A DNA stretch of 64,000 nt, from the NCBI GenBank assembly GCA_024699855.1, contig JAMPIQ010000001.1, positions 14,260,001 through 14,324,000 on the forward strand. Direction: 5' to 3'. This DNA is from Aphelenchoides besseyi. Taxonomy: Eukaryota; Nematoda; Chromadorea; Rhabditida; Aphelenchoididae. Below, in pieces: positions 10,079 through 21,258 of this stretch. A program made the translations under genes and the position numbers. The notes under the pieces are model-generated. The model saw nothing but the letters and a program-made list of their open reading frames with translations. It was not told where the DNA came from and searched no databases. Within the stretch, counting starts at the first letter, position 1; each line of letters begins with the position of its first letter.

Positions 10079-10956
10079 TGGATTGGAACGTGCGAAGTGA
10101 TCAACTTGTGTTTCACAAAAGCTGAGTGTTCAACCGATTGACATTCAAATCCTGTTTATCTTGTTCAATTGATCGTTCCAGCGTCTGACTTTGTTGAACT
10201 TTAAATCACAGTCCTGTTGCATATCGAATTGATAACAGTAAGAGTGTTCATTGGCGTTCAGCGATCTGACTGTTCAGTTGTATGGTTCGATAAAAAGTAC
10301 AGAACACTCTGATCGGCGTGTTCTCTGATACTATTCCAACTGTTTATGAGTTCCACTGGAATGAGCGGAACAATCCAAAATTTCGAGATCTCTGCCACTT
10401 GAGGGCTGAGATCATCCCACTAACCTTAAGAGTAGGTCAAATAGACAGAAATGACGAGTGACTGCGAAAAGAAGAGGGTTCGGTGGTGCAATTAAAGTGA
10501 TGGGAAGGCGGCGGTCCAGGAGCAAAGTTTGACCGTCACTCGCTCTCTCTCTTTGCAGTTGTCTATGAATACGAAGAAGAGTGGTCGCTTGAGAGTTACA
10601 GTGAGCTAGAACCATCTTTTCTGCCCATCAGTTTTTCTCAAACGATCAGCTTCAGTTCTTGATTTGTTTTCTATCAATCATCACTATTCAGACTGCAAGG
10701 ATTAACGAATGAGGTTCTTTCATTCCGAAGCATTTGAACTTGTCAACTGTGTATGTGACGATGAACGCTGATCACCGTCTGAAAATTCGTAGGAAACCAT
10801 ATCGAAGGACATCTTCTTGATGCAGGACTTCTGAGTTTGCATATCAGAAGTCCGAACATGCAAATTTCGAATGCGGATTACTACTGTTTCCACAAAGTTC
10901 GGTCACTTGGGTCGGAATCTCGTCCAACAATCAGTCGCTCTTTTCTCTCGCTCGCA
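10079..10956. other. Intergenic region between divergent genes
   Basis: About 880 bases between the Leu/Gly-rich protein promoter and the MSP-domain gene. A 67-codon open frame at 10412-10615 (minus) has no family features and is left uncalled. A frame-continuous ATG at 10837 could give the MSP gene a longer N-terminus. Confidence 0.4.
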
Positions 10957-12039
10957 ATGTTCGATCTCGAAGTTGTTCAGCTTTTGGGGACGGCGATCGT
11001 CGGATTCACGACCGCTGCGCTTGTCCAATGCGCTTCGAAGAAAAGTGATGCCAAACGCGGCGCGTTGTCCAAGAAGTCGAAACGTTCGGTCAAATCGAAG
11101 AAGTTGAGCAAGGGTGGAAAGTCGGCCAAGAGCTCGAAGAAGTCTACTAAGGGTTCGAAGAAGTCTGCTCGCAGTTTGAAGGTGATTAGAGATTATGATT
11201 TTGAATGCTTTCTTTTACAGAAGTCAGTGCGTGCTCAACCGCTTGTCTCTTCGACCAAGAAATCGAAAAGCAGTCGCCGAGAACCAGTTCCGAAGGTCGC
11301 TGTCAAGGTCGCAAATGCTCAACCAGTCGATGGATCGGCCAAAAGCTCGAAACAATCCACGGTCACTGCTCGTCCGGTTTCTGACGCTGCCCGGATTCAA
11401 CCACCACGCCGTAAGTCGACTCGTGATTCCGCTCAACTTCCATTGGCGCGTGAGAAAGATGAGGTAACTGAGTGATCATGAGTGTTGTGATGCGCTTTTT
11501 CAGTCGAGTTTGAAGGTCCAAGCAACTCAACCGGCATCGGATCATCGTGAGGCTGACGAACAAAAAGGTGACTTCAATCAAATCGGAACATCTAGGTGGT
11601 TGTTTTCAGGCGAAGGCACTGATCTGCACATGCAACCGGAACAACTTCGTTTTCCAACTGAAGGCGGACTTCTTCACTGCGTCATTCACAATCCGAGCGC
11701 AGATCGTCAAGCAGTGAAAGTCAAGTGCTCGGACAACAAATTGTGAGTTCAACGGCTGTTTTTCCGTCTTATCATCGAGTTTCGGGTACAAAGTCAATCC
11801 GGTCTACGGGTTCATCGAACCGAATTCGACTTTGCGTGTGGACGTCTGTCGCGTTGAAGGAGGAAAGGCCAAGGCTGACAAGTTGATCTTTGTGACTGCG
11901 CAGGTTTGCTGCTTCCAATAACAGCAGTTCGATTGGCTCCTTCCAGGCTCCACGTAATGAGAAAGAACCGAAGAAGTTGTTCAATCAAAAGAATCGCGCT
12001 GAGAAGGAACATATGTCGGTGCTTCCACTCCTCGTTTGA
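10957..12039 (+). CDS. MSP-domain protein with Ser/Lys-rich N-terminal region
   Basis: Major sperm protein (MSP/VAP immunoglobulin-like) domain near the C-terminus: LRFPTEGGLLHCVIHNPS, VKVKCSDNKLF, GYKVNPVYGFIEPNSTLRVD and GGKAKADKLIFVTAQAP, matching the family order (Y-x-V-x-P-x-x-G-x-I-x-P, then K-x-D-K). It starts at ATG 10957 with a hydrophobic segment (QLLGTAIVGFTTAALVQ) that could anchor it to a membrane, followed by about 130 residues rich in Ser and Lys (KKSKRSVKSKKLSKGGKS). Introns at about 11474-11504, 11568-11609, 11743-11780 and 11905-11946. Stop at 12037-12039, AATAAA near 12064. Cytoskeletal or ER-contact roles are known for MSP proteins; which applies here is unknown. Confidence 0.85.
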
Positions 12040-12131
12040 TCGTCTTTTTTGCTCTACCGTCCGAAATAAACTTTTAGAAAAAGCCGCTTGGCGGCTAAGA
12101 CTGGTGTTCGACTCGGTAATTGGGGTTCGGC

Positions 12132-12287
12132 GTTGTTCATGTCGATTGCACTGTCAAGTTCACTTGGAGGGTCTTCGAGGATTCCCAAACCAGATTGGAG
12201 GTTGAGGCCTCTAATTTGGCTTTACAATATCGCAACGACAACTGCTACTTGCCGTTCACTTTTTGCGACGAGCGCGACGGAAATTGA
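12132..12287 (+). other. Possible orphan coding fragment
   Basis: One frame reads VVHVDCTVKFTWRVFEDSQ and continues to YLPFTFCDERDGN before a TGA, with three Cys and protein-like composition. No start, splice partner or family was found. It could be a leftover exon downstream of the MSP gene, or chance. Confidence 0.2.
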
Positions 12288-12592
12288 CATCAGTCTTGGA
12301 ATTCCCGTTTTACAGATAATCACGACAAACAGAACCGCGTTGACGTTTGAATTCTATCCGATAGAGTTGAAACAAGTCAGCAGCTTAATATCATTTATTT
12401 TTACAAAGCATTTATTAACAACAAAACAATAGCGTTCAACATGTGAAGAACTGTAATTGAGTGGTATCGGGGATCAAAAATACTCGAATGGAAACTGAAT
12501 GAACATCATGACAGCATTTTTTAACACCATTCTCTTTTTTCTCGTCAATCAGAGTGAAACCAAACTCCCTCTTGAGCACTTCACTGGAGAAC

Positions 12593-13862
12593 CTATGGAT
12601 GAATTGCTGAAAAGAAACTTGAACGTGAACAGGAGCTAATTGGACAAACCGAAGGGACGAGAATGTTCAAGTAGAGGTTAAAGTCCTCACGTAAGTTGCC
12701 ATCTTTTTGTAGACCATATCCCAATTCTTTTGCAGTCGTGATGAAGACTTTGAGCGTGACAAGAATATCACGAATTCCAGCGATCAGGGATTCGAATGTC
12801 TGCAATTTGTGTTTGCAAAGAAAGCAGTCCAGATAAACTCACAGATCGAATAACATACAGTCTACAGTAGAGATGCAAGACGAAATGATCGTTGATTTTG
12901 CGCATATCTCTCAGTCCTCTAGCACATAAAATAAATGCACTGTCCTCGCACAAATCTTCCAGCGAATCGAAGGTGTTGGGTGGAAGGTAAACAGTCACTT
13001 CCTCGATAGTTTCATTAGGCTCCAATCTAGGAATGAAGTCGATCAACGAGGTGATCGAACCAACTTACGGGCCACAATCGTCCAACATAGCCAAATTCAA
13101 ATTGTGTTTGTTTGAAAACTTGATTTTGCGAGTTTTAACTCGGAAAAATGGAGCAAAATCTGAACAACATGACGACGGTCATCAACTGCGGACAGAAACT
13201 TACGTGTTATATAGTTATATTGTGCTTCGATTAACAGTTCGCTTAACAAAGTTTGTCGCTTTGACAGCTGAAGTGCTAGACAGCCGTCATTGCAGTGAAC
13301 GCGTGTAATCTTATTCGGCAACATGTCCAAAACAAACTGCGAACAATGAGATCTAACAAACATGGAAACAAGTTCGACGTCTGTCAAATGTGGAGCTTCT
13401 ACAAAAACGGTAACTAGTGGAATCGCACAAACTTACTGTTGATATGTCTGGTGATTTCCACCCATTCAGGAATGAAGTCACGAGTCAACCACAGACGTCT
13501 TAGCTCGATTTTCAGTTTAGTTAGATTTCTAGCCAAGGACAATAGGACGACTAGGTGTTCGTACTCCACGAAGAATCTGATCTGGACGCCAAAGTCTTTT
13601 CGCAGCTGGTACGAGTTGTCGGATCCAAAGTAGATGGTAGGCCTTTGCGGTTGTGAGTTGAAGAAAGCGTTCAAGGACTCTTGGCTGGTCAACAACACAC
13701 AAAGCGAGGATTCGCAAAACTCGGATCCACGATTTCGTCCGTCTCATCAACATAGTTGCGGCTTCCTGACAAGTGATACAGTAGAAGCAATCGGCTCGTG
13801 TTGCTTAGCCGTGGACCTCTGCCCAGTTCTGTCCTCCCGTTTCTTCGGTTGAGAGGCCATTA
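12593..13862 (-). CDS. Uncharacterised multi-exon protein, possibly F-box/leucine-rich type
   Basis: Leftward exons with short introns: a basic N-terminus (MASQPKKREDRTGQ), a middle section (FGVQIRFFVEYEHLVVLLSL, KLKIELRRLWL), a section with HLTDVELVSMFVRSHCSQ, another with NETIEEVTVYLPP, and a last one with LIAGIRDILVTLKVF. The alternation of short beta-like and helical hydrophobic segments resembles nematode F-box-associated or leucine-rich regions, but no diagnostic motif is present. The joins between the first two exons are unclear: three frames appear to contribute around 13690-13760. Start, stop and exon limits are approximate. Confidence 0.35.
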
Positions 13863-14055
13863 GTGTAGAATCCAGACAATGTAAACGAGTGTTGTGAATG
13901 GATGCCAAAAGCAGCCCAAATATTTGCGCGTGACTCATTTTGCCAGAACTCAACACAGTCCGTTCGAGTGACAATTTCTGTCAAACAAGAATTCCAAGCG
14001 AGATCAATTCATAAGCATTTTATTTGGATTCTGATGAGAGCACAACAAAAAGAGT

Positions 14056-15200
14056 TCAACTTTTGCTGCTCAATTGTTGTAGACGTTCCATCAAACCGTC
14101 CATTTCGTTGAGAATCATCGCGCTCTCGGCATCAAAGTTCGGAATGTCCGGCAACAGGTTCTTTCCAGCCAACAACTGAAATCGAAGAACAGGAAGTAAG
14201 GACCTGTGTGAGAACTTACATTCAACTTGTAGATCGCTTCTTGAGCCTTACGAAGCGCTCCTTCGGTACGCTCCAACTTCTCTTGGACCACCGGATTGTT
14301 GCGGATTTCTCGTTTGATCTGTTCCGTGAGCTTCGACGTCGTTGCGCTCTTTTCCACTTCACCGCGGTTTTGGTTCGAACAACTGCACGTGCTATGGCGG
14401 ATCGACACTGGAGCTGGATGATAGCAGGAACAGAAAGTCGAGATCTTCGAGCTCGTAAGCGACAGCTCACGTATTGCGTTCGGAGTTTCGAATCCAACAC
14501 TCGACAGTTTCGAGATGCTTTTGGTTCGTTTCACTTTCTTCTTTGTCGGTTGACGTGGACCCGAGACCGTGTACGAGAAAAAGCGTTTGATTTGGTTGTT
14601 TCGAATGAAGGTGCGAAGCGTCAGATCCTCCTCCAACGCCTTCTTTTTGCCCTTCAAGTCAACGGTGGCGACTGTGATCGTACTCTCGGTGTGACTGCAT
14701 GCAACGTCGCTTTTCTGTAATCCGCGCGAGTTAAGACAACTCGTTCAGTAGGGGTCCCACCTTGTCCAATGGTTGTTTCTTTTTCACTGGTGCCGCTGGA
14801 GTCGGTTTGAACGACGCGATTGGAGCTGCTCGAACCGCACCAATAGATGGAGACAATTTTGGGACATAAATCGGCGTACACGTGACCAACGGACGTTTGT
14901 CGACCGGCTTTGGTGACAGAAGAGATGAACGACGATTTGGAGTTCTTGAAGCCGAAGATCGAGTTGTAGAACGTCCTCTAACATCTGAAACAAGACGATT
15001 CGTGAGTGACCGAAGTGAGGAAACTGACGGTTCTTTTTGCTGCTCGTTTTCTGCGATTTCTTGCAACACGCGAGCCATCCGCTGCGTTTTGGTTTCTTCC
15101 TGGGCTCCGGTGGTTTCTTGATCGTAGTGCTGTTCTTGGTCGAAGCTGCCGGATGACTTTTACCAACAACAGGATGCGGCTTCTGGTAAACGGACGACAT
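14056..15200 (-). CDS. Basic, largely disordered protein with C-terminal coiled coil, unknown
   Basis: At least three exons. The first well supported one reads EETKTQRMARVLQEIAENEQ and goes on through a Ser/Arg/Pro-rich stretch to KKKQPLDK. A 47-nt intron (about 14717-14763) leads to SDVACSHTESTITVATVDLK and a Lys-rich region, and then to a predicted helical part (KREIRNNPVVQEKLERTEG). A 44-nt intron precedes LLAGKNLLPDIPNFDAESAM and a stop at 14056-14058. The 5' end is unresolved: two frames both look coding between 15100 and 15330, one starting MSSVYQKPHPVV at 15200. No family recognised. The neighbouring MSP gene does not establish a shared role. Confidence 0.5.
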
Positions 15201-15346
15201 TCCAACACCAAGAACTCTGTCGACCGTTCTGGTTTTCGATTGACGTCCGAATAATCGAATGGTCGAAGATGCAGATTTTGTTGGAATCGTTAATTTTACA
15301 AGAGATGCGGTTTGGTTTAGGAATACGACCAAGAGAACAGTCGAAT

Positions 15347-16556
15347 TTAGGCGTGAGCAGTTCGACTAAAAGCGCTGCTTATCACTTGTACGGAGGTTGA
15401 TTGATTGCCGAAAACTCTGAAAGAGCTCCGGAATCCTTTGATCAGTTTACGTCGATAACAAGTGATAATCAGTAGAACGGTAAGAGAGTTGAGAAAAGGA
15501 CTCCAAGAACTCATAGTCGAGGTCATTTCACCCAACAACCAAGACTCCATGTTGAGAAGCGCAAAAACCAACTTCCCAGCGAGCGGAAGTGTCAGAGTTA
15601 TTGCCGGAATTGTAATCTAAAAACGAATAGAGACAACTGGTTAGTGAGCTCACTTTTATATACAAGGTGAGGGCAAAATCGTTGAGCATTGACTTTGCTT
15701 TTCCCGACAATCTCGCAGCCTGTGCTTGGTCAACCGATACGACGAGAAAGCAATAAGAATAGAAAGCAGAAAGCTTCCGATCAGTATCGTCCGGCGATAT
15801 AACAAATGCCAAGAAGCTGTTTTACTCGTCTGAACGACGACCGTGAATATTGAGAGGAAAAGTTACCTTCAAGTCATTTGACAAAATCACATTAAAGTAC
15901 TTTGAATACGCAGAGCCCGTGAAGTTATAAGCTTGACTCTGCATTGTACGATTCAAACAGCAGTCTAACATACTAAAACCAAAGACTCCAAACGCAGAGC
16001 CAATGGCGACTAAGATCATGCAAACGAGATATGAAGGACGAGGAGCTACACGGCTAAATAACTTGACGTTGAAGTATTCGGATGGTATCAATTACTGTTT
16101 AATAATGTAGTATCGGTAAAAACAAACTCCATAAGCACAATTGTGCTTTGAGCTAGAGTCGAAGTCACGAGAAGTGCCAAGGATACGAACTGTCCGAACA
16201 ACGGCAAGTATATGATTGGCCCATAGATGAAACTGAAGATGATTCCATTTTCAGTTCGAAAATACTTCAATTGGCACAGGAGTTGGCTTCAAAGGTTGAA
16301 TCTTGCTTACCACTAAACACGACGCGTTGGCTACAACCAAGAACGAATCCACGCTTGTTGAGGCGATCAAAATGCTTTTGTAGGACTTGATTGCCGACGG
16401 ACTGTGCCATAAGATCATGTAAAAGACGAGTAGATTAGTGAATGGCGACAGGAAATAGATCGCTATACTGTTGACGAAACGTAATGCTGCAACGCTGTCA
16501 ACGTCTTTACTCCAGGTTTTCGCACTCAATTCAACGTAATTGCCAACGTCTGACAT
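15347..16556 (-). CDS. Serpentine chemoreceptor, Str-superfamily
   Basis: ATG at 16556 (MSDVGNYVELS). Segments: TM1 with SIAIYFLSPFTNLLVFYMI, TM2 after IKSYKSILIASTSVDS, TM3 with FGQFVSLALLVTSTLAQSTI, TM4 after RVAPRPSYLVCMILVA, a large extracellular loop with NRT and NFT sequons, TM5, then LSGKAKSMLNDFALTLYIK before TM6, and TM7 ending in a basic tail. Several segments match the receptor at 32202 residue for residue in pattern (for example LSKKSKIMLKEFQRTLYFK there), so the two are paralogues. The family is Str/Srd/Srj-like; subfamily not certain. No breaks seen. Confidence 0.75.
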
Positions 16557-16754
16557 CTTGGCATCGTGTGACTAATTTCTGTTGGTGAAATCGTTGTGTC
16601 GTTTGATTAGTTCAATGAGTTTGTTTGTAGGTGTTGTAATACAAAATGCGTACGTTACCTGTCCATTCGTACTTTCGCTTGTTTTTCGTGATACTAGACA
16701 TGTCGCATTTGCGTCAATCATAATCCTTCGACTACAATGTTGTTACTCGATATT

Positions 16755-16958
16755 TTAGCAGCTTCTGTCTAATAAACCTATCCGGTCGACAACACGAAAC
16801 CCAATGTTGAGTAATGCACGCATTTCAATGTGATGTTCGGTGTTTACTGCAAGTTGTATTGCCGACTGATCTTTTGGAATGCAGTAACAGAAGTTTTTTC
16901 GTGTACGTAGACGTTCTAAAACCGTCGCATAGTCGGACCGATTAGCGACGACGTACAA
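16755..16958 (-). other. Possible ankyrin-repeat fragment
   Basis: A 67-codon frame contains KDQSAIQLAVNTEHHIEMRA followed by LLNIGFRVVDR, which resembles one and a half ankyrin repeats (the T-P-L-H-x-A-V ... L-L-x-x-G-A pattern). It lacks a convincing start and neighbours. Could be a gene remnant in the region upstream of the receptor. Confidence 0.25.
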
Positions 16959-17435
16959 TCGGATCGAACAAACTTGTTTCCGATGCTAAAGAAGTTCGTT
17001 GCTTGCAGCTGCGAACACACAAGATTATTTGTGATGTTGAGTTTGTATTCCCATCAAAAACTGCAAACTACTAACAATACAGATGTCGGACGTTAATTGA
17101 AGATCTCGTACGCAAATTTAAAGTTTAGATGTCTTTTTGTATTATTTCTAACATCTTTAAGGAAAGGAAAGATATGTCTGGTAAACTCATTTACTTGATA
17201 TACTCGATAATCGGTTAGATTGTTTTTAAAGTCATCAGTTTATTCGGAAAACACTCGTAACATGTACGCTATACAGACAAAAACAATGAAAGACAAAGAA
17301 AATCAAAACGGTCGATTTGAGAAACAAACGAAAAAGAAACTCGTTCAGCAACAACGTGTCTTACCACACTACTTAATAACATTTGTGCTGAACACACAAA
17401 CTTATTGGAGATATCAAAAAGTAGAGGATCTTAGC

Positions 17436-19466
17436 TCAATGCTTCTTGCAATTGCACGGACGTTGAGACGACGGGCAAACGCATTGCGAAACAGTTTGAA
17501 CGGAAACCGGTTGACGGCGAATCGAAGGTTGGAATTTGGGTAAAGGTTGCTGATACGGTGAGTATTGTTGAGCATAAGCATCACCCAACGGTTGTTCATT
17601 CAGATTCTGTTGGTTAGGAATTTGAATTGGATTTTGCAATTGAGGTTGTTGACTGCCTGCTTGGAATGGCTGAATAGGTTGCTGTTGTCGGGGATTAGGT
17701 TGGCGTGTTGCTCCGGCCGATAGACCGTTGGGAGAAAGCGTATTAGGTAAGTTTGGTTGGTCGTAAAAACTCTGCGATTGATGCGGTTGCTGTGATTGTT
17801 GAGGTCCGAAATCTCCAAAATTGCTGCCGATTGGTTGTTGTTGTTGGGGCTGAAAGCCGCTGTACGGCAACTCGGGTTGACGTCCCAAAATTGGTTGTTG
17901 GGGATTCTGTTGTGGTTGCTGAATGCCGGGTCCGCCATTGTTAAGCGAATAAGGATCGGGTGGAGAACCGAAGTTGTTGCCAATATTCTGTGGTTGATTT
18001 TGTTGAATTGGTGGAGAAATCGGATGTTGAACGGCTTGATTGGGAGGACAGCAACACAACGGTTGCACGGAGGGCGGCTGGAATTGAGGTGCCGATGGAT
18101 TGGGTGGGTTATGTTGAGCGACTGAAATACGCGAATGATGTTAAGTTCTTAAGCAACAAATTAATGTCTTAATTAGCATCTCGAAAAGCCCAACCAAACA
18201 ACTTGCCTGGAACACAACAAACGCAATTTTGTTGCTGAGGCGGCTCCTGTTGAGGTGGTGGAGCAACTGGCTGCGGTTGTTGTTTGATTGTTACTAAATT
18301 AGATTGTTAAGAACGACAAGTTAAAACCGAATGCTCGTAATCCCGGTTATTCAATTAGCGAACTACGTATTAGAACTTCGAAACATTAGTCAAAGAATTA
18401 GATTGAAATTTAAGTTGTAGACTTTTGAGCTCCAGTTCCGAATGTTTTTAGAAAACGACCATTTTGATGTCAAAACTGATGAGTGAAATACGAAAGCAAA
18501 TACAAAAACGTTCGATAGAGTTCGGAGACGATCAACAAACTTATTTACCTTGGATACAAGTCTAAAATTCGATGATTATGATTTCGATTTGATGGATTCA
18601 GAACTCACACATGCCAATGGATCGGGCTGAATTTGTTGGGGAACTGGCGGCGGAGCAAATTGTTGTGGAGCACAAGGAACACATGGTGGAGCTTGCTGAG
18701 GGATCGGCAACGGTTGTTGTTGTGGTACACAGCAGGGATTTTGGCACGGACATGGTGGTGGAGGCGGTAAAATTGGAGCTTGTTGAGGCAAAGGTTGTGG
18801 TTGACAGGGACAAGGAGGTGGAAGTGGTTGCTGAAGAACTGGTTGTGGAATGCAAGCACAAGGATCAGCTTGAACTGAAAACATTTTAAGTGATCAGTTG
18901 ATTGCCTGAGAATTCAAACCTGGAGCAACACACGGAGCACATGGCGGTTGAATTGGAAGTGGTGGCGGAATTGGAGCTTGTTGAAGAATCGGTTGAGGAA
19001 TACATGCACATGGATCAGCTCTTTGAACTGTAATTTTGAACTAATCGACTAAAGCAATTCATTATAACAAACCCGGCGGTAAACAAGGAGCGCAAGGCGG
19101 TTGAATTGGAACTGGCGGGGCTTGTTGGACGGGAATACAGCAAGGATCAGCACGTTGAACTGAAATACGAGAATAATGAAAGCGAGGTTGAATTTGGAAA
19201 CCTGGAGTGGCGCATAAGCACGGTGGTGCTGCTGCAGCTACCGGAATTGGCACTTGGTACAAGGCCGGCGCACAGTAAACGGGCGGTGCACACGCATATT
19301 GTCTTCGGGCTCGAATTACAACTTTTGGTTTCTGAAAATTATTCCATTGATTATAGTTCGAAATTGGGTGTTAATGGCTAAAAAGCGAACTTACATTTGT
19401 GCTTTCTTCAGACGCCAAAACAGCACATATGATCAAACACGAAGCGACAGCGATTTTCGTCCACAT
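17436..19466 (-). CDS. Secreted Gln/Pro/Cys-rich protein built from repeated exons
   Basis: ATG at 19466 gives a signal peptide (MWTKIAVASCLIICAVLA), split by an intron. Next exon is KPKVVIRARRQYACAPP. Then a series of phase-matched exons begins the same way: VQRADPCCIPVQQ, VQRADPCACIPQPILQQ and VQADPCACIPQPVLQQ, each ending in a Pro/Cys run such as PPCAPCLPPG. A later exon has VTIKQQPQPVAPPPQQ, and a long last exon (about 18120-17436) is Gln/Pro/Asn-rich with CVCPSSQRPCNCKKH at the end. Introns are 40-60 nt except one of roughly 300 nt around 18300-18600. Composition suggests a cross-linked extracellular or cuticle-like material; this is inference. Shares its module with the gene at 21259. 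Confidence 0.75.
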
Positions 19467-19769
19467 GGTTATCAACAGAATCTTCGACTAGTGAGCCAAT
19501 TGATGAAACCACCGTTTCAACACGTCTATCCAAAACGACGCGTCTGGACTCAATAAAAAGACGTCGGTCAACTGACTGGAAAACCGTTGGATGCACGGAC
19601 CTAAACCCACGTCTCGATGCTAATGAAGTAGGCGGCCTCAGGTTAATCCACAATGTTTGAAAAGTAACGGGTTTTGTACACTCACTATCCCATTCAATTG
19701 CTTAACAAGACAGGAAGTGTCTGTACGTCTGCAGTTTTTCTCTGACTCACGTCTTTTCGCGCGTCCATT

Positions 19770-20538
19770 TTGTTTAAGCGATCACTAATCGCCGATGATC
19801 AACGGCCTGTTTCATTGGACATGAACACACTTCTCCGACAAAAAGATCGCTTGTTTACACGTCGGGTTTTTCCCAACTGCCCCAATGGACGTTGGTCACT
19901 TCCCTTCGCGTTTCGAATTTCGGCGTCGGACGGATTTCTTGTGATTCACTTTTCCTGTCGGAATGACGTCAAGAAGATGCAAACAAATTGCAGCAATCAA
20001 ACGGTTTGTATCATGACCGCTAAGCTCAAAGTATCTCTGTTACCTCGTCCGGGTTTGATGTCGAAACCCGTAGATTAGACCTTTGCATTGTTTTTATTTG
20101 TACAAACGATCGCAAACTACAGTTGAGATCAAGTCGATCGATCAAACTTCAACGGCTAAACAACGTGGACCATCCACGCAAACGGTTCCGGTTACTATCA
20201 GCTGTGATCTCCAAGTAACCATAAGCTCATTGGTTGTTTGTAGACCACAGCGTTCGAAGGCAACTCGATCTCCCGCTCTTGATCACTTTGCAAACATCCG
20301 CGTACATGCGGAAATTCAATCGGATGTATCAACGCGAATCCGATCTCGAGCTTCCGATATTGCAATTAGAATCGTAAATTACGTGAAAAATGGAAAACCT
20401 GTCAATTCATGTGCTCAGAAAACAAAAGCCAATGGTCAAACATACGCGCTCGATCCGCTTACCTTCGCCCCACATCTTCGATCTGACTACTGGGATTTCA
20501 CGTACCGATCAGTAGTCATGCTCTTAATTTTTGTTTGA
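19770..20538 (+). other. Two adjacent open frames, possibly an unknown gene
   Basis: Frames at 19770-20078 and 20083-20538 are open for 102 and 151 codons with few low-complexity runs. Neither has a signal peptide, known motif or obvious splice joins linking them. They could be exons of a fast-evolving gene or chance openness between two minus-strand genes. Confidence 0.2.
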
Positions 20539-21258
20539 ATTCGTTTGGCGTTGTTTTTTTCTTGCGAACATGTAGTTTGGTTGCTGTTTGCATGAAGACA
20601 TTGCTACAATAGGATCAGTTGATTGACTAACTAACCGTTTATTCTGTTCGAAAACAATAAAACAAAGTCATTGGATTGAGCAAAAATCGATGATTAATCG
20701 GGTTGTGAATAGTGGAGCGATTAAGTTCAACAATTGAATGTCACAACTACAATTCGAACATCAGAATTTACAACAAGACGTTTAAGTGCAATAGATCGAA
20801 GAACCGAATACCAATTTGAAAGACAAGGGTTAGGCGTGCAGTGTGAAAATGTCGTCGAAACAACGACACCAGACGTCACGAAATAAAAGCCTTCACCATG
20901 TAGATCCCCGAACCATCGCCCAAATGTGAAAACAGATGTCAAAACGTTGCTAACCGGTAATTTCTGTTGAGACGAAGAAGTCTAAAGAGGGTGAATTTCG
21001 TACGAAACAGATTGGTGAGATTTCAATGTTCAGGAAATCAAACGACCACGAGAATCGATGATTTTTGCGGTAACTTAAGGAGGAAACAAGGAAATTGAAG
21101 ATGTCGGTGAAGTTGGCAAAAAGTTGAGTTCATATTTTCAGAAATTTACGTTGACATTTTTCACTTTCTTTTGTTTGAAAATAAACTTAACAATGTGACG
21201 AGTAAGAAGGTGCATTAAACCGTAGTGTACAGACAACCAAAAGAGAAGTACGTTCGAA
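20539..21258. other. Intergenic region
   Basis: About 700 A/T-rich bases downstream of a minus-strand gene. AATAAA-like sequences occur on both strands (for example near 20648 and 20884). No gene, RNA or repeat recognised. Confidence 0.4.

Noticed and set aside
10412..10615. 67-codon minus-strand frame
   Set aside because: No motif, signal peptide or splice partner.
18576..18889. Val/Glu-rich plus-strand frame and His/Ser-rich minus frames
   Set aside because: They are out-of-frame shadows of the Pro/Cys-rich exon of the secreted protein at 17436.
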